Made by a program: the position numbers and the translations under genes | Assembly: GCA_027487355.1 (NCBI GenBank) | Contig: JAIYDT010000270.1 | Span: 1 to 34,370 of the forward strand | Length of the DNA stretch: 34,370 bases | Source: Verrucomicrobiaceae bacterium | GTDB taxonomy: Bacteria > Verrucomicrobiota > Verrucomicrobiia > Verrucomicrobiales > Akkermansiaceae | Reading direction: 5' to 3' | The notes under the pieces: generated by a model | Told to the model about the DNA's origin: nothing | What the model saw: the letters and a program-made list of their open reading frames with translations, nothing else | Database searches by the model: none | Shown here: in pieces, positions 1-7,257 of the stretch | Layout of the letters: the number at the start of each line of letters is the position of its first letter | How positions within the stretch are numbered: position 1 is the stretch's first letter

Positions 1-471
1 GAGGAAGTCATCACCCGTGCCTACCGGGAGCAGGAGTTCGGCACCGTCCACGGCGACTACTGCTTCAACAACATCCTCTTCGATGTCGCCTCCGGCATCG
101 TCCGGCTGATCGATCCGCGTGGCAGTTTCGGGCCATCCCTCACGGGCACCTTCGGGGACTGGCGCTACGATCTTGCCAAGCTTTCGCACTCCTCCATCGG
201 CCACTACGACTACATGGTCAACGGTCTCTTCGAGGTCGTCCGGGAGGCTCCGGCCTCGTTCCGGCTCGACCTCGGCCTGCGGCCAAATGCTCCCTGGCTC
301 CAGGAAATGACCCGCTGGCTGGTCAGCGAACAAGGGGCGGACCCGCGCGAGATCTCGGTCATGACCGCCCTGCTCTTCCTTTCCATGTGTCCGCTCCACG
401 CGGACGATTCCCAACGCCAGCTCGCCTTCTTCCTGCGGGGACTGGAACTCCTCACCCAAGCACTCGACTGA
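1..471 (+). CDS. Phosphotransferase of the APH/choline kinase fold, C-terminal part (5' end outside window)
   Basis: Open from base 1 in frame 1 to the TGA at 469-471, giving 156 residues of a C-terminal half. The motif HGDYCFNNILFD (residues 19-30) is the catalytic loop of aminoglycoside/choline kinase-like enzymes, with Asp as base and Asn as metal ligand. It is followed by LIDPRGSFG, the metal-binding Asp segment. The later GDWRYDLAKLSHS stretch matches members found in capsule loci. By family it transfers phosphate from ATP to a small hydroxyl substrate, probably a sugar or polyol. The HAD phosphatase (3-bp gap) and nucleotidyltransferase downstream suggest a kinase/phosphatase/activation set for one precursor, but the substrate cannot be read from sequence. 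Confidence 0.8.
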   Translation, partial: EEVITRAYREQEFGTVHGDYCFNNILFDVASGIVRLIDPRGSFGPSLTGTFGDWRYDLAKLSHSSIGHYDYMVNGLFEVVREAPASFRLDLGLRPNAPWLQEMTRWLVSEQGADPREISVMTALLFLSMCPLHADDSQRQLAFFLRGLELLTQALD

Positions 472-474
472 CCC

Positions 475-867
475 ATGGCCCGCATCTGTCTCGATCTAGA
501 CGGCGTCATCGCCGAACTCAAGAAACCCGGTCAAACCTACCGGACCCTCGACCCCGTTCCCGGCGCCGTCGAGAAACTCCGCGCCTTCAAGGCCGCCGGG
601 CACTACCTGATCATCCAGACCGCCCGTCACATGAAGACCTGCGGAGCCAACGTCGGATTGGTCAATGCCCGCATTGCCAAGGACACCCTCGATTGGCTTG
701 AGGATCATGGCATCCCCTACGACGAGATCTACTTCGGCAAGCCCTGGGCGCAGATCTACATCGATGACAACGGCTTCCGCTTTCTGGACTGGAATGCGAT
801 CGCCGACGACGCCTCGAACCTCCCCGGAAACCGCGAGGAAATCGCCGGGGCGGGTGGGAATGTCTGA
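475..867 (+). CDS. Small HAD-superfamily phosphatase of capsule-locus type
   Basis: 130 residues. The N-terminus carries the HAD nucleophile motif DLDGVI with D7 and D9. Motif II is probably in IIQTAR near residue 49, and the C-terminal motifs are the Lys of FGKPW and the acidic pair in YIDDNG. There is no large cap insertion, so the active site should be open to a big or polymeric substrate, or act on a small phosphosugar with a partner. Proteins of this size and pattern are often annotated as 'capsular biosynthesis protein'. It starts 3 bp after the kinase stop, so the two are surely co-transcribed. Substrate unknown; a phosphosugar or phospho-polyol made by its neighbours is the natural guess. 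Confidence 0.8.
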   Translation: MARICLDLDGVIAELKKPGQTYRTLDPVPGAVEKLRAFKAAGHYLIIQTARHMKTCGANVGLVNARIAKDTLDWLEDHGIPYDEIYFGKPWAQIYIDDNGFRFLDWNAIADDASNLPGNREEIAGAGGNV

Positions 868-902
868 AGGGTCCGGCGGACGAGCTACCTTTTACGAACG
901 CC

Positions 903-1628
903 ATGAACTTCGTCATCCCGATGGCTGGACTTGGGAGCCGCTTCGTCGAAGCGGGCTACCAACTTCCCAAGCCCCTCCTCCCGGCCCACGGCAAGACCCT
1001 GCTGGAATGGAGTGTTGATTCGCTGCCACTGGAGCTGGCGACACGCCTCATTTTCGTCGGCCTCAAGGAGCACCGCGATGCCCATGATCTCGAGAACGTG
1101 GTCCGCGCGCTCTATGCCGAGTACGACCCGCAGTTCCTCTGGCTCGACCAGACCACCCGTGGACAGGCGGAGACCGTCTGGCTCGCGGGTTCCCTGATGG
1201 ATCCGGATGTCGGCTTGCTGATTTTCAACATCGACACCGCCTTCCGCTCCTCGGGCCTCGCCGATCTCCTTCGCAACTCTGATCACGATGGCGTGTTGGG
1301 TGCGTTCACCTCCACGGAGCCGCGGTTCAGTTTCGCGAGCACCGACGAGACAGGCACGGTTCTCGAGGTTCGCGAAAAATCGGTGATCTCCTCCAGTGCC
1401 CTCACCGGCCTTTACCACTTCGCCTCCACCTCCGCCTTTCTTGAGATTGCCGGATCCGCCATCGCCGCGAACGAACTGGAGAAGGGTGAGTTCTACGTGG
1501 CTCCGCTTTACAACCGCCTGATCGAACGCGGGGCACGCTTCGTGCTGGACCGCTGCGAGGAGCACTGGATTCTCGGAACCCCTGCCGAATACGAGTCCTT
1601 CCTTTCGGAACCTCCCTTGCCGCAGTGA
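903..1628 (+). CDS. Sugar-phosphate nucleotidyltransferase (NTP_transferase fold)
   Basis: 241 residues. The N-terminus MNFVIPMAGLGSRFVEAGY followed by PKPLLP is the nucleotide-binding loop (GxGxRF) plus the conserved PKP of nucleotidyltransferases. NIDTAF near residue 110 is the likely metal-binding segment. The fold transfers NMP from NTP to a sugar-phosphate or related phosphate ester. It is shorter than GlmU or RmlA and resembles the single-domain enzymes in capsule loci that sit beside a kinase and a HAD phosphatase. The base and substrate specificity are not visible. Its stop overlaps the GTG start of the next gene, which implies translational coupling. Confidence 0.8.
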   Translation: MNFVIPMAGLGSRFVEAGYQLPKPLLPAHGKTLLEWSVDSLPLELATRLIFVGLKEHRDAHDLENVVRALYAEYDPQFLWLDQTTRGQAETVWLAGSLMDPDVGLLIFNIDTAFRSSGLADLLRNSDHDGVLGAFTSTEPRFSFASTDETGTVLEVREKSVISSSALTGLYHFASTSAFLEIAGSAIAANELEKGEFYVAPLYNRLIERGARFVLDRCEEHWILGTPAEYESFLSEPPLPQ

Positions 1629-2728
1629 AGCCACCCGTCGTCACCATCACCAACTTCTGCCTGAACCACGCCGGGTATTTCGACTGGCTGGTGACGGGCT
1701 TCGGCCTGCTCCAGGAGCGCGGCCAGCTCCGCCTCCGCTTCCGGCTTCCGCCTTCGAAAACCGCCCTTCGCCACCGCTATTTCCGCTGGGGAGCCAAGGC
1801 CATCGCACCGGGTTGGGTCGCACGGATCAATGGCCCGATGTGGTGGCTGGAAGCCGAGATCGACTTCGGTGGCAAGGTCTCGAAGTTCGTGTTCGACGTC
1901 ACCGACCACGGCTACTCCTACGCCGAGTCCCTGCTTCCGTCCTGCGATCGCTATTTCAAGTGCCAGCTCCCCACCTCCTTCCCCGATCCGCTCCAGCTCT
2001 GCAAGGGAATCAGCCGGCCGATGCCGCAGGTCGTGATCGATCATGCTCACAAGGTGAAGCCTGCGATGCTGGGTCGTCCGCTCTCCCGCGCTCTTGATTT
2101 CTCGAAGAACCTGCGCCTTCTGCGGGACTGGGAAAGCAAGGCAAGCGCCCAGAAATCGACCCGTCTGTTTGCCTACTTCGGCGGCGACAGTGACCCGGAA
2201 GCTGACAATCGTCTGAAGGATTTTCCCGGGCTCTATCAGCATCCGAATCTGAAACGTGGACGACTCGTGAGATACCTTCGCGGTCTCGAACACTCCGGAG
2301 TGGATGCCCGTTTGGTGAACAGTTCCGATCCATCCCTCATCGGCCCCGCCCTTTCGGATGACGATGCCTACTCCAGGACCGTTGCATCCGCAGCCTACAA
2401 CCTCAATGTCTCCGGTCTTAGCCTGAGCCTGCCATTCCGCTTCATCGACAGCTTCCTGGTCGGTACCGGCGTGGCAACGGACTCGCTGGCCATCCACTGG
2501 TACGCCCCCTTTGATCCTGAAGAGGTCATCGAACTCGGCCCGATGGGCTACGAACTCGATCAGGACGTCGATTGGCATCGCGCCGAAACCCGCCTCAAGG
2601 AAATCGCGAATTCCAGTCCGGCCCACGATGCCGCCCGCACCGCCCATCTTCTCGATCGCTATCAGCGACTCTGGTCGCCGGAAGCCCTCGCCCGATATGT
2701 CCTCGCCAGTTGCGAGGAAACCCTCTGA
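1625..2728 (+). CDS. Unfamiliar glycosyltransferase-like protein
   Basis: 367 residues. The GTG start at 1625 overlaps the previous TGA (GTGA). No signal peptide or membrane segment is evident. I do not recognise a named family. The C-terminal third contains [20 protein letters not shown] followed by [14 protein letters not shown]. That pattern (Gly-rich turn, R-x-I/F-D, then a V-A-T-D strand) resembles the donor-binding C-terminal domain of exostosin-like or CgeB-like GT-B transferases, where an Arg and an acidic residue contact the nucleotide sugar. Its place between a nucleotidyltransferase and the rfb genes suits a transferase using the sugar activated just upstream. Function is inferred from this motif and context only. 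Confidence 0.5.
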   Translation: MKPPVVTITNFCLNHAGYFDWLVTGFGLLQERGQLRLRFRLPPSKTALRHRYFRWGAKAIAPGWVARINGPMWWLEAEIDFGGKVSKFVFDVTDHGYSYAESLLPSCDRYFKCQLPTSFPDPLQLCKGISRPMPQVVIDHAHKVKPAMLGRPLSRALDFSKNLRLLRDWESKASAQKSTRLFAYFGGDSDPEADNRLKDFPGLYQHPNLKRGRLVRYLRGLEHSGVDARLVNSSDPSLIGPALSDDDAYSRTVASAAYNLNVSGLSLSLPFRFIDSFLVGTGVATDSLAIHWYAPFDPEEVIELGPMGYELDQDVDWHRAETRLKEIANSSPAHDAARTAHLLDRYQRLWSPEALARYVLASCEETL

Positions 2729-2754
2729 GTCCAAACACCCTGTTATCCCATCCC

Positions 2755-3522
2755 ATGAAAGCCGTCATCCTTGCCGGGGGCCTTGGCACCCGCCTCTCCG
2801 AAGAAACCGCCCTGCGTCCCAAGCCGATGGTCGAGATCGGCGGTCGCCCGATCCTCTGGCATATCCTGAAGATCTACAGTGCCCATGGCATCAATGACTT
2901 CGTCATCTGTGCCGGTTACAAGGGATATGTCATCAAGGAGTATTTCGCCAACTATTTCCTCCACATGTCCGATGTCACCTTCGACATGGCAAACAACTCG
3001 ATGGAGGTCCACCACAAGAAGGCGGAGCCCTGGAAGGTCACGATCGTGGACACCGGTGACGAGACCATGACCGGTGGTCGCATCAAGCGCATCCAGCCCT
3101 ACGTGGGCGACGAGGCCTTTTGCTGCACTTATGGCGACGGCGTGGGCGATGTGGATATCACCTCACTCATTGCCGCGCACAAGGCCTCCGGTCTGGAGGC
3201 CACCCTCACCGGCGTCCAGCCACCCGGACGCTTCGGAGCATTGAATCTGGACGGCGATCAGATCGTCTCCTTCCAGGAAAAGCCCGAAGGTGATGGATCG
3301 TGGATCAACGGCGGTTACTTCGTGCTCGAACCATCGGTCTTCGCGCGCATCGCCGACGACCGCACGATTTTCGAACGCCAGCCGCTTGAGTCCCTTGCCT
3401 CCGACCGCCAGCTTGGCATCTTCCGCCACGATGGCTTCTGGCGTCCGATGGATACCCTCCGCGACAAGATCGAGCTCGAAAATCTCTGGGACGCCCGCAA
3501 GGCACCGTGGAAGGTTTGGTGA
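2755..3522 (+). CDS. rfbF: Glucose-1-phosphate cytidylyltransferase
   Basis: 255 residues, close to the usual 257. I chose the ATG at 2755: an open frame extends upstream, but it overlaps the previous gene and adds low-complexity residues, whereas [14 protein letters not shown] is the canonical N-terminus. Visible motifs are GGLGTRL (nucleotide loop), [16 protein letters not shown] (metal/CTP site) and the terminal [11 protein letters not shown] typical of RfbF/DdhA. It makes CDP-glucose from CTP and glucose-1-phosphate, the committed step to CDP-3,6-dideoxyhexoses, in the cytoplasm. rfbG and rfbH follow directly. The leader is C/T-rich (tatcccatcccatg) with no Shine-Dalgarno site. Confidence 0.96.
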   Translation: MKAVILAGGLGTRLSEETALRPKPMVEIGGRPILWHILKIYSAHGINDFVICAGYKGYVIKEYFANYFLHMSDVTFDMANNSMEVHHKKAEPWKVTIVDTGDETMTGGRIKRIQPYVGDEAFCCTYGDGVGDVDITSLIAAHKASGLEATLTGVQPPGRFGALNLDGDQIVSFQEKPEGDGSWINGGYFVLEPSVFARIADDRTIFERQPLESLASDRQLGIFRHDGFWRPMDTLRDKIELENLWDARKAPWKVW

Positions 3523-3525
3523 GAG

Positions 3526-3598
3526 TGTTGAATGTTCATTGTTAAATGTTGCTTGGAAAGTATTCCCAGCAACTCATCACTCATAACCAATAACATTC
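3526..3598 (+). repeat. Degenerate 7-bp repeat tract between rfbF and rfbG
   Basis: Read in steps of seven, bases 3526-3553 are tgttgaa, tgttcat, tgttaaa, tgttgct. Bases 3571-3598 are aactcat, cactcat, aaccaat, aacattc. The tract is much more AT-rich than the flanking genes and fills almost the whole 77-bp spacer. Similar heptamer-phased tracts lie after rfbG, after rfbH and inside rfbH. I see no terminator or promoter in it. Confidence 0.7.
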
Positions 3599-3599
3599 G

Positions 3600-4706
3600 A
3601 TGTTCCACTCCACCTACTCGGGTAAATCCGTGTTGCTCACCGGACACACCGGTTTCAAGGGCTCCTGGTTGTCGCTGTGGCTCCTCCAGTCCGGAGCCAG
3701 GCTCTCCGGCTATTCCCTCGACCCGCAGCCGCACGAAGTGCTGTATGACCAGCTCGGCATCTCCGCCCGCCTGACCGCCGACCACCGCGGCGATCTGGCT
3801 GACCTCGCCAGACTGACCAGCATCATTGCGGAGGAAAAGCCGGAGTTCATCTTCCATCTCGCGGCCCAGCCACTCGTCCGGCTCTCATATGAGATCCCCG
3901 TGGAAACCTTCACCACCAACGTCCTCGGGACCGTTCACCTCCTGGAAGCCGTCCGCCGCAGCGGACATCCCTGCACCGTTGTGGTGATCACCACCGACAA
4001 GTGTTATGAAAACCGCGAGTGGCTCTACAGCTACCGTGAGGAGGATGCCATGGGCGGCCACGATCCCTACAGCGCCTCCAAAGGTGCGGCCGAGATCGCC
4101 GCAGCCTCTTACCGCCGCTCATTCTTCGATCCGGGTGGCAAGGTCGCCATGTCCACCGCCCGTGCCGGCAATGTGATCGGCGGCGGAGACTGGGCATTGG
4201 ATCGCATCGTGCCCGACTGCATCCGCGCCCTTCGCAAGGGGGAGTCCATTCCGGTCCGCAACAAGATCGCCACCCGCCCCTGGCAGCACGTGCTTGAGCC
4301 GCTGTCCGGCTATCTCTGGCTCGGCGCCGCCCTGCACGACAGCCGCGTGGCCGGATATCCGGACCATTCACCGTTCCGCTCATCCTTCAACTTCGGCCCC
4401 CGCCTGACCAGCAACCGCACGGTGGCCCAGTTGGTCGAAACCCTCATCTCCCATACCGGGGGCGATTGGACCGACTGCTCGGATCCGAATGCCCTCCACG
4501 AGGCCTCGAAGCTCAATCTCGCCATCGACAAGGCCTTTCACCTGCTCCAGTGGCAGCCGGTTTGGGATTTCGAGGAAACCTTGTTCCGCACCGCCGAATG
4601 GTATCTCGGCGAGCAGCGCGGCGAGGATCCCGCACTCTTGTGCAATCAGCAGATTGTCGCCTACGAAACCGCAGCCCAGGCCGCAGGGCTCCTCTGGGCC
4701 CGTTAA
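3600..4706 (+). CDS. rfbG: CDP-glucose 4,6-dehydratase
   Basis: 368 residues (family about 360). Extended short-chain dehydrogenase: N-terminal GHTGFKGSW (from about residue 15) is the NAD-binding glycine motif in the form specific to RfbG/DdhB. TTDKCYENREW is the characteristic active-site segment and YSASK gives the catalytic Tyr157 and Lys161. RAGNVIGGGDWALDRIVPD and RPWQHVLEPLSGYL are the substrate-binding signatures. It converts CDP-glucose to CDP-4-dehydro-6-deoxyglucose with bound NAD+. It lies between its upstream supplier rfbF and its downstream user rfbH. Assignment is firm. Confidence 0.97.
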   Translation: MFHSTYSGKSVLLTGHTGFKGSWLSLWLLQSGARLSGYSLDPQPHEVLYDQLGISARLTADHRGDLADLARLTSIIAEEKPEFIFHLAAQPLVRLSYEIPVETFTTNVLGTVHLLEAVRRSGHPCTVVVITTDKCYENREWLYSYREEDAMGGHDPYSASKGAAEIAAASYRRSFFDPGGKVAMSTARAGNVIGGGDWALDRIVPDCIRALRKGESIPVRNKIATRPWQHVLEPLSGYLWLGAALHDSRVAGYPDHSPFRSSFNFGPRLTSNRTVAQLVETLISHTGGDWTDCSDPNALHEASKLNLAIDKAFHLLQWQPVWDFEETLFRTAEWYLGEQRGEDPALLCNQQIVAYETAAQAAGLLWAR

Positions 4707-4716
4707 ACCCAAATGG

Positions 4717-4780
4717 ACTGAAACCCGAAACTCTGGAAATGCCCGAACTCCATCCGGCTGAACCCTTCAAACTGAAAACC
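4717..4780 (+). repeat. Degenerate 7-bp repeat tract between rfbG and rfbH
   Basis: The 88-bp spacer contains ctgaaac, ccgaaac, tctggaa in register at 4718-4738, then further ctgaac/ctgaaa words to about 4780 (for example actgaaaacc). The phasing decays after the first three units, so this is a weaker case than the tracts on either side of it. No promoter or terminator is recognisable. Confidence 0.45.
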
Positions 4781-4794
4781 GCCCAACCACCCCT

Positions 4795-6360
4795 ATGAAT
4801 CCTTCCGAACTCAAAGCTGAAATCCTCCGCCTGACCCGCGAATTCTCCCGCCTCACCCACAGCGCCAACCGTCCGGGTGACGATGCCGCCCACTCGCCCT
4901 TCATCCCTGGCCAGACCACCGTTCCCTATGCCGGTCGCGTTTTCAACGAGGATGAGGTCGAGGCCGCCGTCTCCGCCACACTCGACTTCTGGCTCACCCT
5001 CGGGCCCGAAGGCGAGGCGATGGAAAAGGAACTCGCCGAGTTCATGGGCGTGAAGCACTCCCTGCTCGTCAACTCCGGCTCCTCCGCCAACCTCGTGGCC
5101 TTCAGCGCCCTGACCACCCACAAGCTCCCCGAGCACAAGCGCATCCGCCCTGGCGACGAGGTCATCACCGTGGCCGCCGGCTTCCCGACCACGGTCTCCC
5201 CGATCATCCAGTGCGGCGCCGTGCCGGTCTTCATCGACGCCAAGCCCCTCACCGGAAACGCCGATTGCAGCCTGCTCGAGGCCGCCTACTCACCCGGCAA
5301 GACCAAGGCCGTGATGATGGCCCATGCCCTCGGCAATCCCTTCGAACTCTCCATCGTCCTCGCCTTCTGCAAGAAGTACGATCTCTGGCTCGTCGAGGAC
5401 AACTGCGACGCCCTCGGCTGCACCTACACGCTTCCCACTGAACTTGCCAAGGAACTCGGTCTCGACCACCTCCTCAAGATCGCCGAGAAGGGCGAGCACC
5501 CGATCATCCGGTTCTCGGAGTCCGAAAGCGGGAAACTCCTGACCGCTCCAACCGGATCGTTCGGTGACATCTCCACCCAGTCCTTCTACCCTCCCCACCA
5601 CCTCACCATGGGCGAAGGCGGTGCCGTCAACATCGTCCGCAAGCCCCCGCTCAAGACCTACGCCGAGTCCTTCCGCGACTGGGGCCGTGATTGCTGGTGC
5701 GCCTCCGGAAAAGACGACACCTGCGGCAAGCGCTTCAAGTGGCAGCTCGGTGAACTCCCGGAGGGCTACGACCACAAATACATTTACAGCCACATGGGCT
5801 TCAACCTCAAGCCGCTCGACACCCAGGCCGCCATCGGTCGCGTCCAGATCAAGCGTCTCCCCGCCTTCATCGAGGCCCGCAAGCAGAACTGGGAGCGCCT
5901 TCGCCGCGGCCTCCATGGACTGGAGCAGTACATCGACTTCGCCCTGCCCACCCACGCCACCGCCTGGATTCCACCGCAGGAAGGCTCCAACTCCGAAGTT
6001 CCAAGCTCCAGTTTCACCTGGGACGAAACCGGCTGCCGCACCGATTGTTCGTGGTTCGGTTTCAAGATCACCATCAAGGAGGATGCTCCCTTCACCCGCA
6101 CCGAACTCGCCGCCCATCTCGACGAGAACAAGATCGGCAACCGCATGCTCTTCGGCGGCAACCTCGTCCGGCAGCCCGCCTTCGTGCAGCTCCGCCGCGA
6201 CAACCCCGCTGCCATGCGCGTTTCCGGTGGGCTTCCCGGTGCTGACCGGATCATGAACCAGACCATGTTCCTCGGCACCTACCCCGGCCTCACTCCCGCG
6301 ATGATTGACTACATGGTCCAGGTCATCCGCGAGTTCGCAGCCGCGAAGGCTGCCGCCTGA
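4795..6360 (+). CDS. rfbH: CDP-4-dehydro-6-deoxyglucose 3-dehydratase (E1), with two insertions
   Basis: 521 residues; known RfbH/DdhC/AscC proteins are about 437. This is a PMP-dependent, [2Fe-2S] enzyme of the aspartate aminotransferase fold that removes the C3 hydroxyl. SFYPPHHLTMGEGG (263-276) has the His pair where ordinary aminotransferases have the PLP lysine, which is the hallmark of E1. Cluster ligands fit the family pattern: C204 in EDNCDALG, then C300, C302 and C310 in DCWCASGKDDTCGKRF (C-x1-C-x7-C). The first spacing is x95 rather than the family's x57, because about 38 residues are inserted after ALGCTY (about 211-250). A second insertion of about 25 residues precedes SWFGFKIT and contains a 7-bp repeat. 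The usual partner, E3 reductase, is not in the window. Fe-S, PMP and substrate motifs are intact, so it is probably active. Confidence 0.95.
   Translation: MNPSELKAEILRLTREFSRLTHSANRPGDDAAHSPFIPGQTTVPYAGRVFNEDEVEAAVSATLDFWLTLGPEGEAMEKELAEFMGVKHSLLVNSGSSANLVAFSALTTHKLPEHKRIRPGDEVITVAAGFPTTVSPIIQCGAVPVFIDAKPLTGNADCSLLEAAYSPGKTKAVMMAHALGNPFELSIVLAFCKKYDLWLVEDNCDALGCTYTLPTELAKELGLDHLLKIAEKGEHPIIRFSESESGKLLTAPTGSFGDISTQSFYPPHHLTMGEGGAVNIVRKPPLKTYAESFRDWGRDCWCASGKDDTCGKRFKWQLGELPEGYDHKYIYSHMGFNLKPLDTQAAIGRVQIKRLPAFIEARKQNWERLRRGLHGLEQYIDFALPTHATAWIPPQEGSNSEVPSSSFTWDETGCRTDCSWFGFKITIKEDAPFTRTELAAHLDENKIGNRMLFGGNLVRQPAFVQLRRDNPAAMRVSGGLPGADRIMNQTMFLGTYPGLTPAMIDYMVQVIREFAAAKAAA
5984..6011 (+). repeat. 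Heptamer repeat inside the rfbH coding sequence
   Basis: Four consecutive 7-bp units: gctccaa, ctccgaa, gttccaa, gctccag. They encode the Ser-rich EGSNSEVPSSS stretch inside the second RfbH insertion. The length (28 bp) and unit size resemble the intergenic heptamer tracts around rfbFGH, suggesting the same kind of sequence invaded the gene and was kept in frame. Confidence 0.6.
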
Positions 6361-6361
6361 A

Positions 6362-6431
6362 GGTCCAAAAGCCTAAAGGCAAAAAACCACCAGGCGTTCG
6401 ATGTTCGACTATCGACGTTCCGTTCTCCCAA
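6362..6431 (+). repeat. Heptamer repeat tract after rfbH
   Basis: The spacer reads in sevens as ggtccaa, aagccta, aaggcaa, aaaacca, ccaggcg, ttcgatg, ttcgact, atcgacg, ttccgtt, ctcccaa. The ttcgatg/ttcgact/atcgacg run at 6397-6417 is the clearest. It begins two bases after the rfbH stop and ends about 22 bp before the next start. Confidence 0.65.
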
Positions 6432-6453
6432 ACCCTTCCCAACCTCCACCGCC

Positions 6454-7068
6454 ATGAATCGAAATCGCACTTACGTTTCGACCGTCCTCGGAGCGCTCCT
6501 GATGCTTGGTGAATTGTCCCATGCCCAGGAGGAAACCGCCGAGCCACTCGAACTGACCCGCTTGCGGGAGCAGTTCCAAACCCGGATCGACCAGGAAATG
6601 ATCCCTTGGCGGGACAAGTACAAGAAGGAACTGCAGAAGCTGGAAGATCGTCTGGTCCAGGAGCGCCGGCTCAAGGAGGCCTTGACCGTGAAGTCCGAGC
6701 GGGAGGCCAACGGAGGCCTCTCCAGCAAGCCGCCCGCCCAGGCCGGTGCTTCTTCTGGCCTCCCCGTGCCCGATTCCACGGCGGAAGCCAGAAAGACGCT
6801 CACCGGAACCGTCTGGCTGGTGTATGCGGCCGAAGACAAGAAGCGGGAAACCCTTCTGGATGTCTACCATTTCGTGGACTCCAACAATGCCTTCGTTCTG
6901 TCGTCAAAGGGCCCCTTCGCCTGGTCTGCCAAGGCCCCCAGCGAAGTCGCCATCAAGCTCGCTGCGGGCGAGATCAAGATCACGGTGGACTATGCCAAGG
7001 CGACCAGTGTTTCCAGTTATCTTGGCAAGGACTACCTCCTCGTGCTGGCCGGTCGCCCCGGCCTCTGA
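6454..7068 (+). CDS. Secreted coiled-coil protein of unknown function
   Basis: 204 residues. A basic start (MNRNRTYVS), a hydrophobic core (TVLGALLMLGEL) and a SHAQ-type cleavage site near residue 25 give a clear Sec signal peptide. Residues of about 35-85 are charged and heptad-like (LREQFQTRIDQEM, KYKKELQKLEDRLVQERR), predicting a coiled coil. A Pro/Ala/Ser linker follows, then a C-terminal domain from about residue 115 beginning TLTGTVWLVY that looks like a small beta domain. I recognise no family. Secreted proteins with this coiled coil plus compact domain plan are familiar from Verrucomicrobiota. Its position between rfbH and ugd gives no clear role; it may be a periplasmic or envelope accessory, or unrelated. 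Confidence 0.75.
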   Translation: MNRNRTYVSTVLGALLMLGELSHAQEETAEPLELTRLREQFQTRIDQEMIPWRDKYKKELQKLEDRLVQERRLKEALTVKSEREANGGLSSKPPAQAGASSGLPVPDSTAEARKTLTGTVWLVYAAEDKKRETLLDVYHFVDSNNAFVLSSKGPFAWSAKAPSEVAIKLAAGEIKITVDYAKATSVSSYLGKDYLLVLAGRPGL

Positions 7069-7257
7069 GTGACCGTCAAGACAGCGGTTATCCCATCTGA
7101 AATCCCCTCACCATTTCTTCCCTTTGGTCGGCCCGAAGCCTGCTTTTGTCCCCTGCAATAGCAGTTCCCCCTCTTCTGGCCTGACCTTCCACCGACCATC
7201 ACCGCCCCCCGTCCCCTTGCTCTCGGCAAGGCTCAGGCGGGTCGAGTCCCTCTTCCC

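Noticed and set aside
2572-2754. Upstream extension of the rfbF frame
   Set aside because: It overlaps the previous gene by more than 150 bp, and its residues are unlike RfbF. The ATG at 2755 gives the exact family N-terminus.
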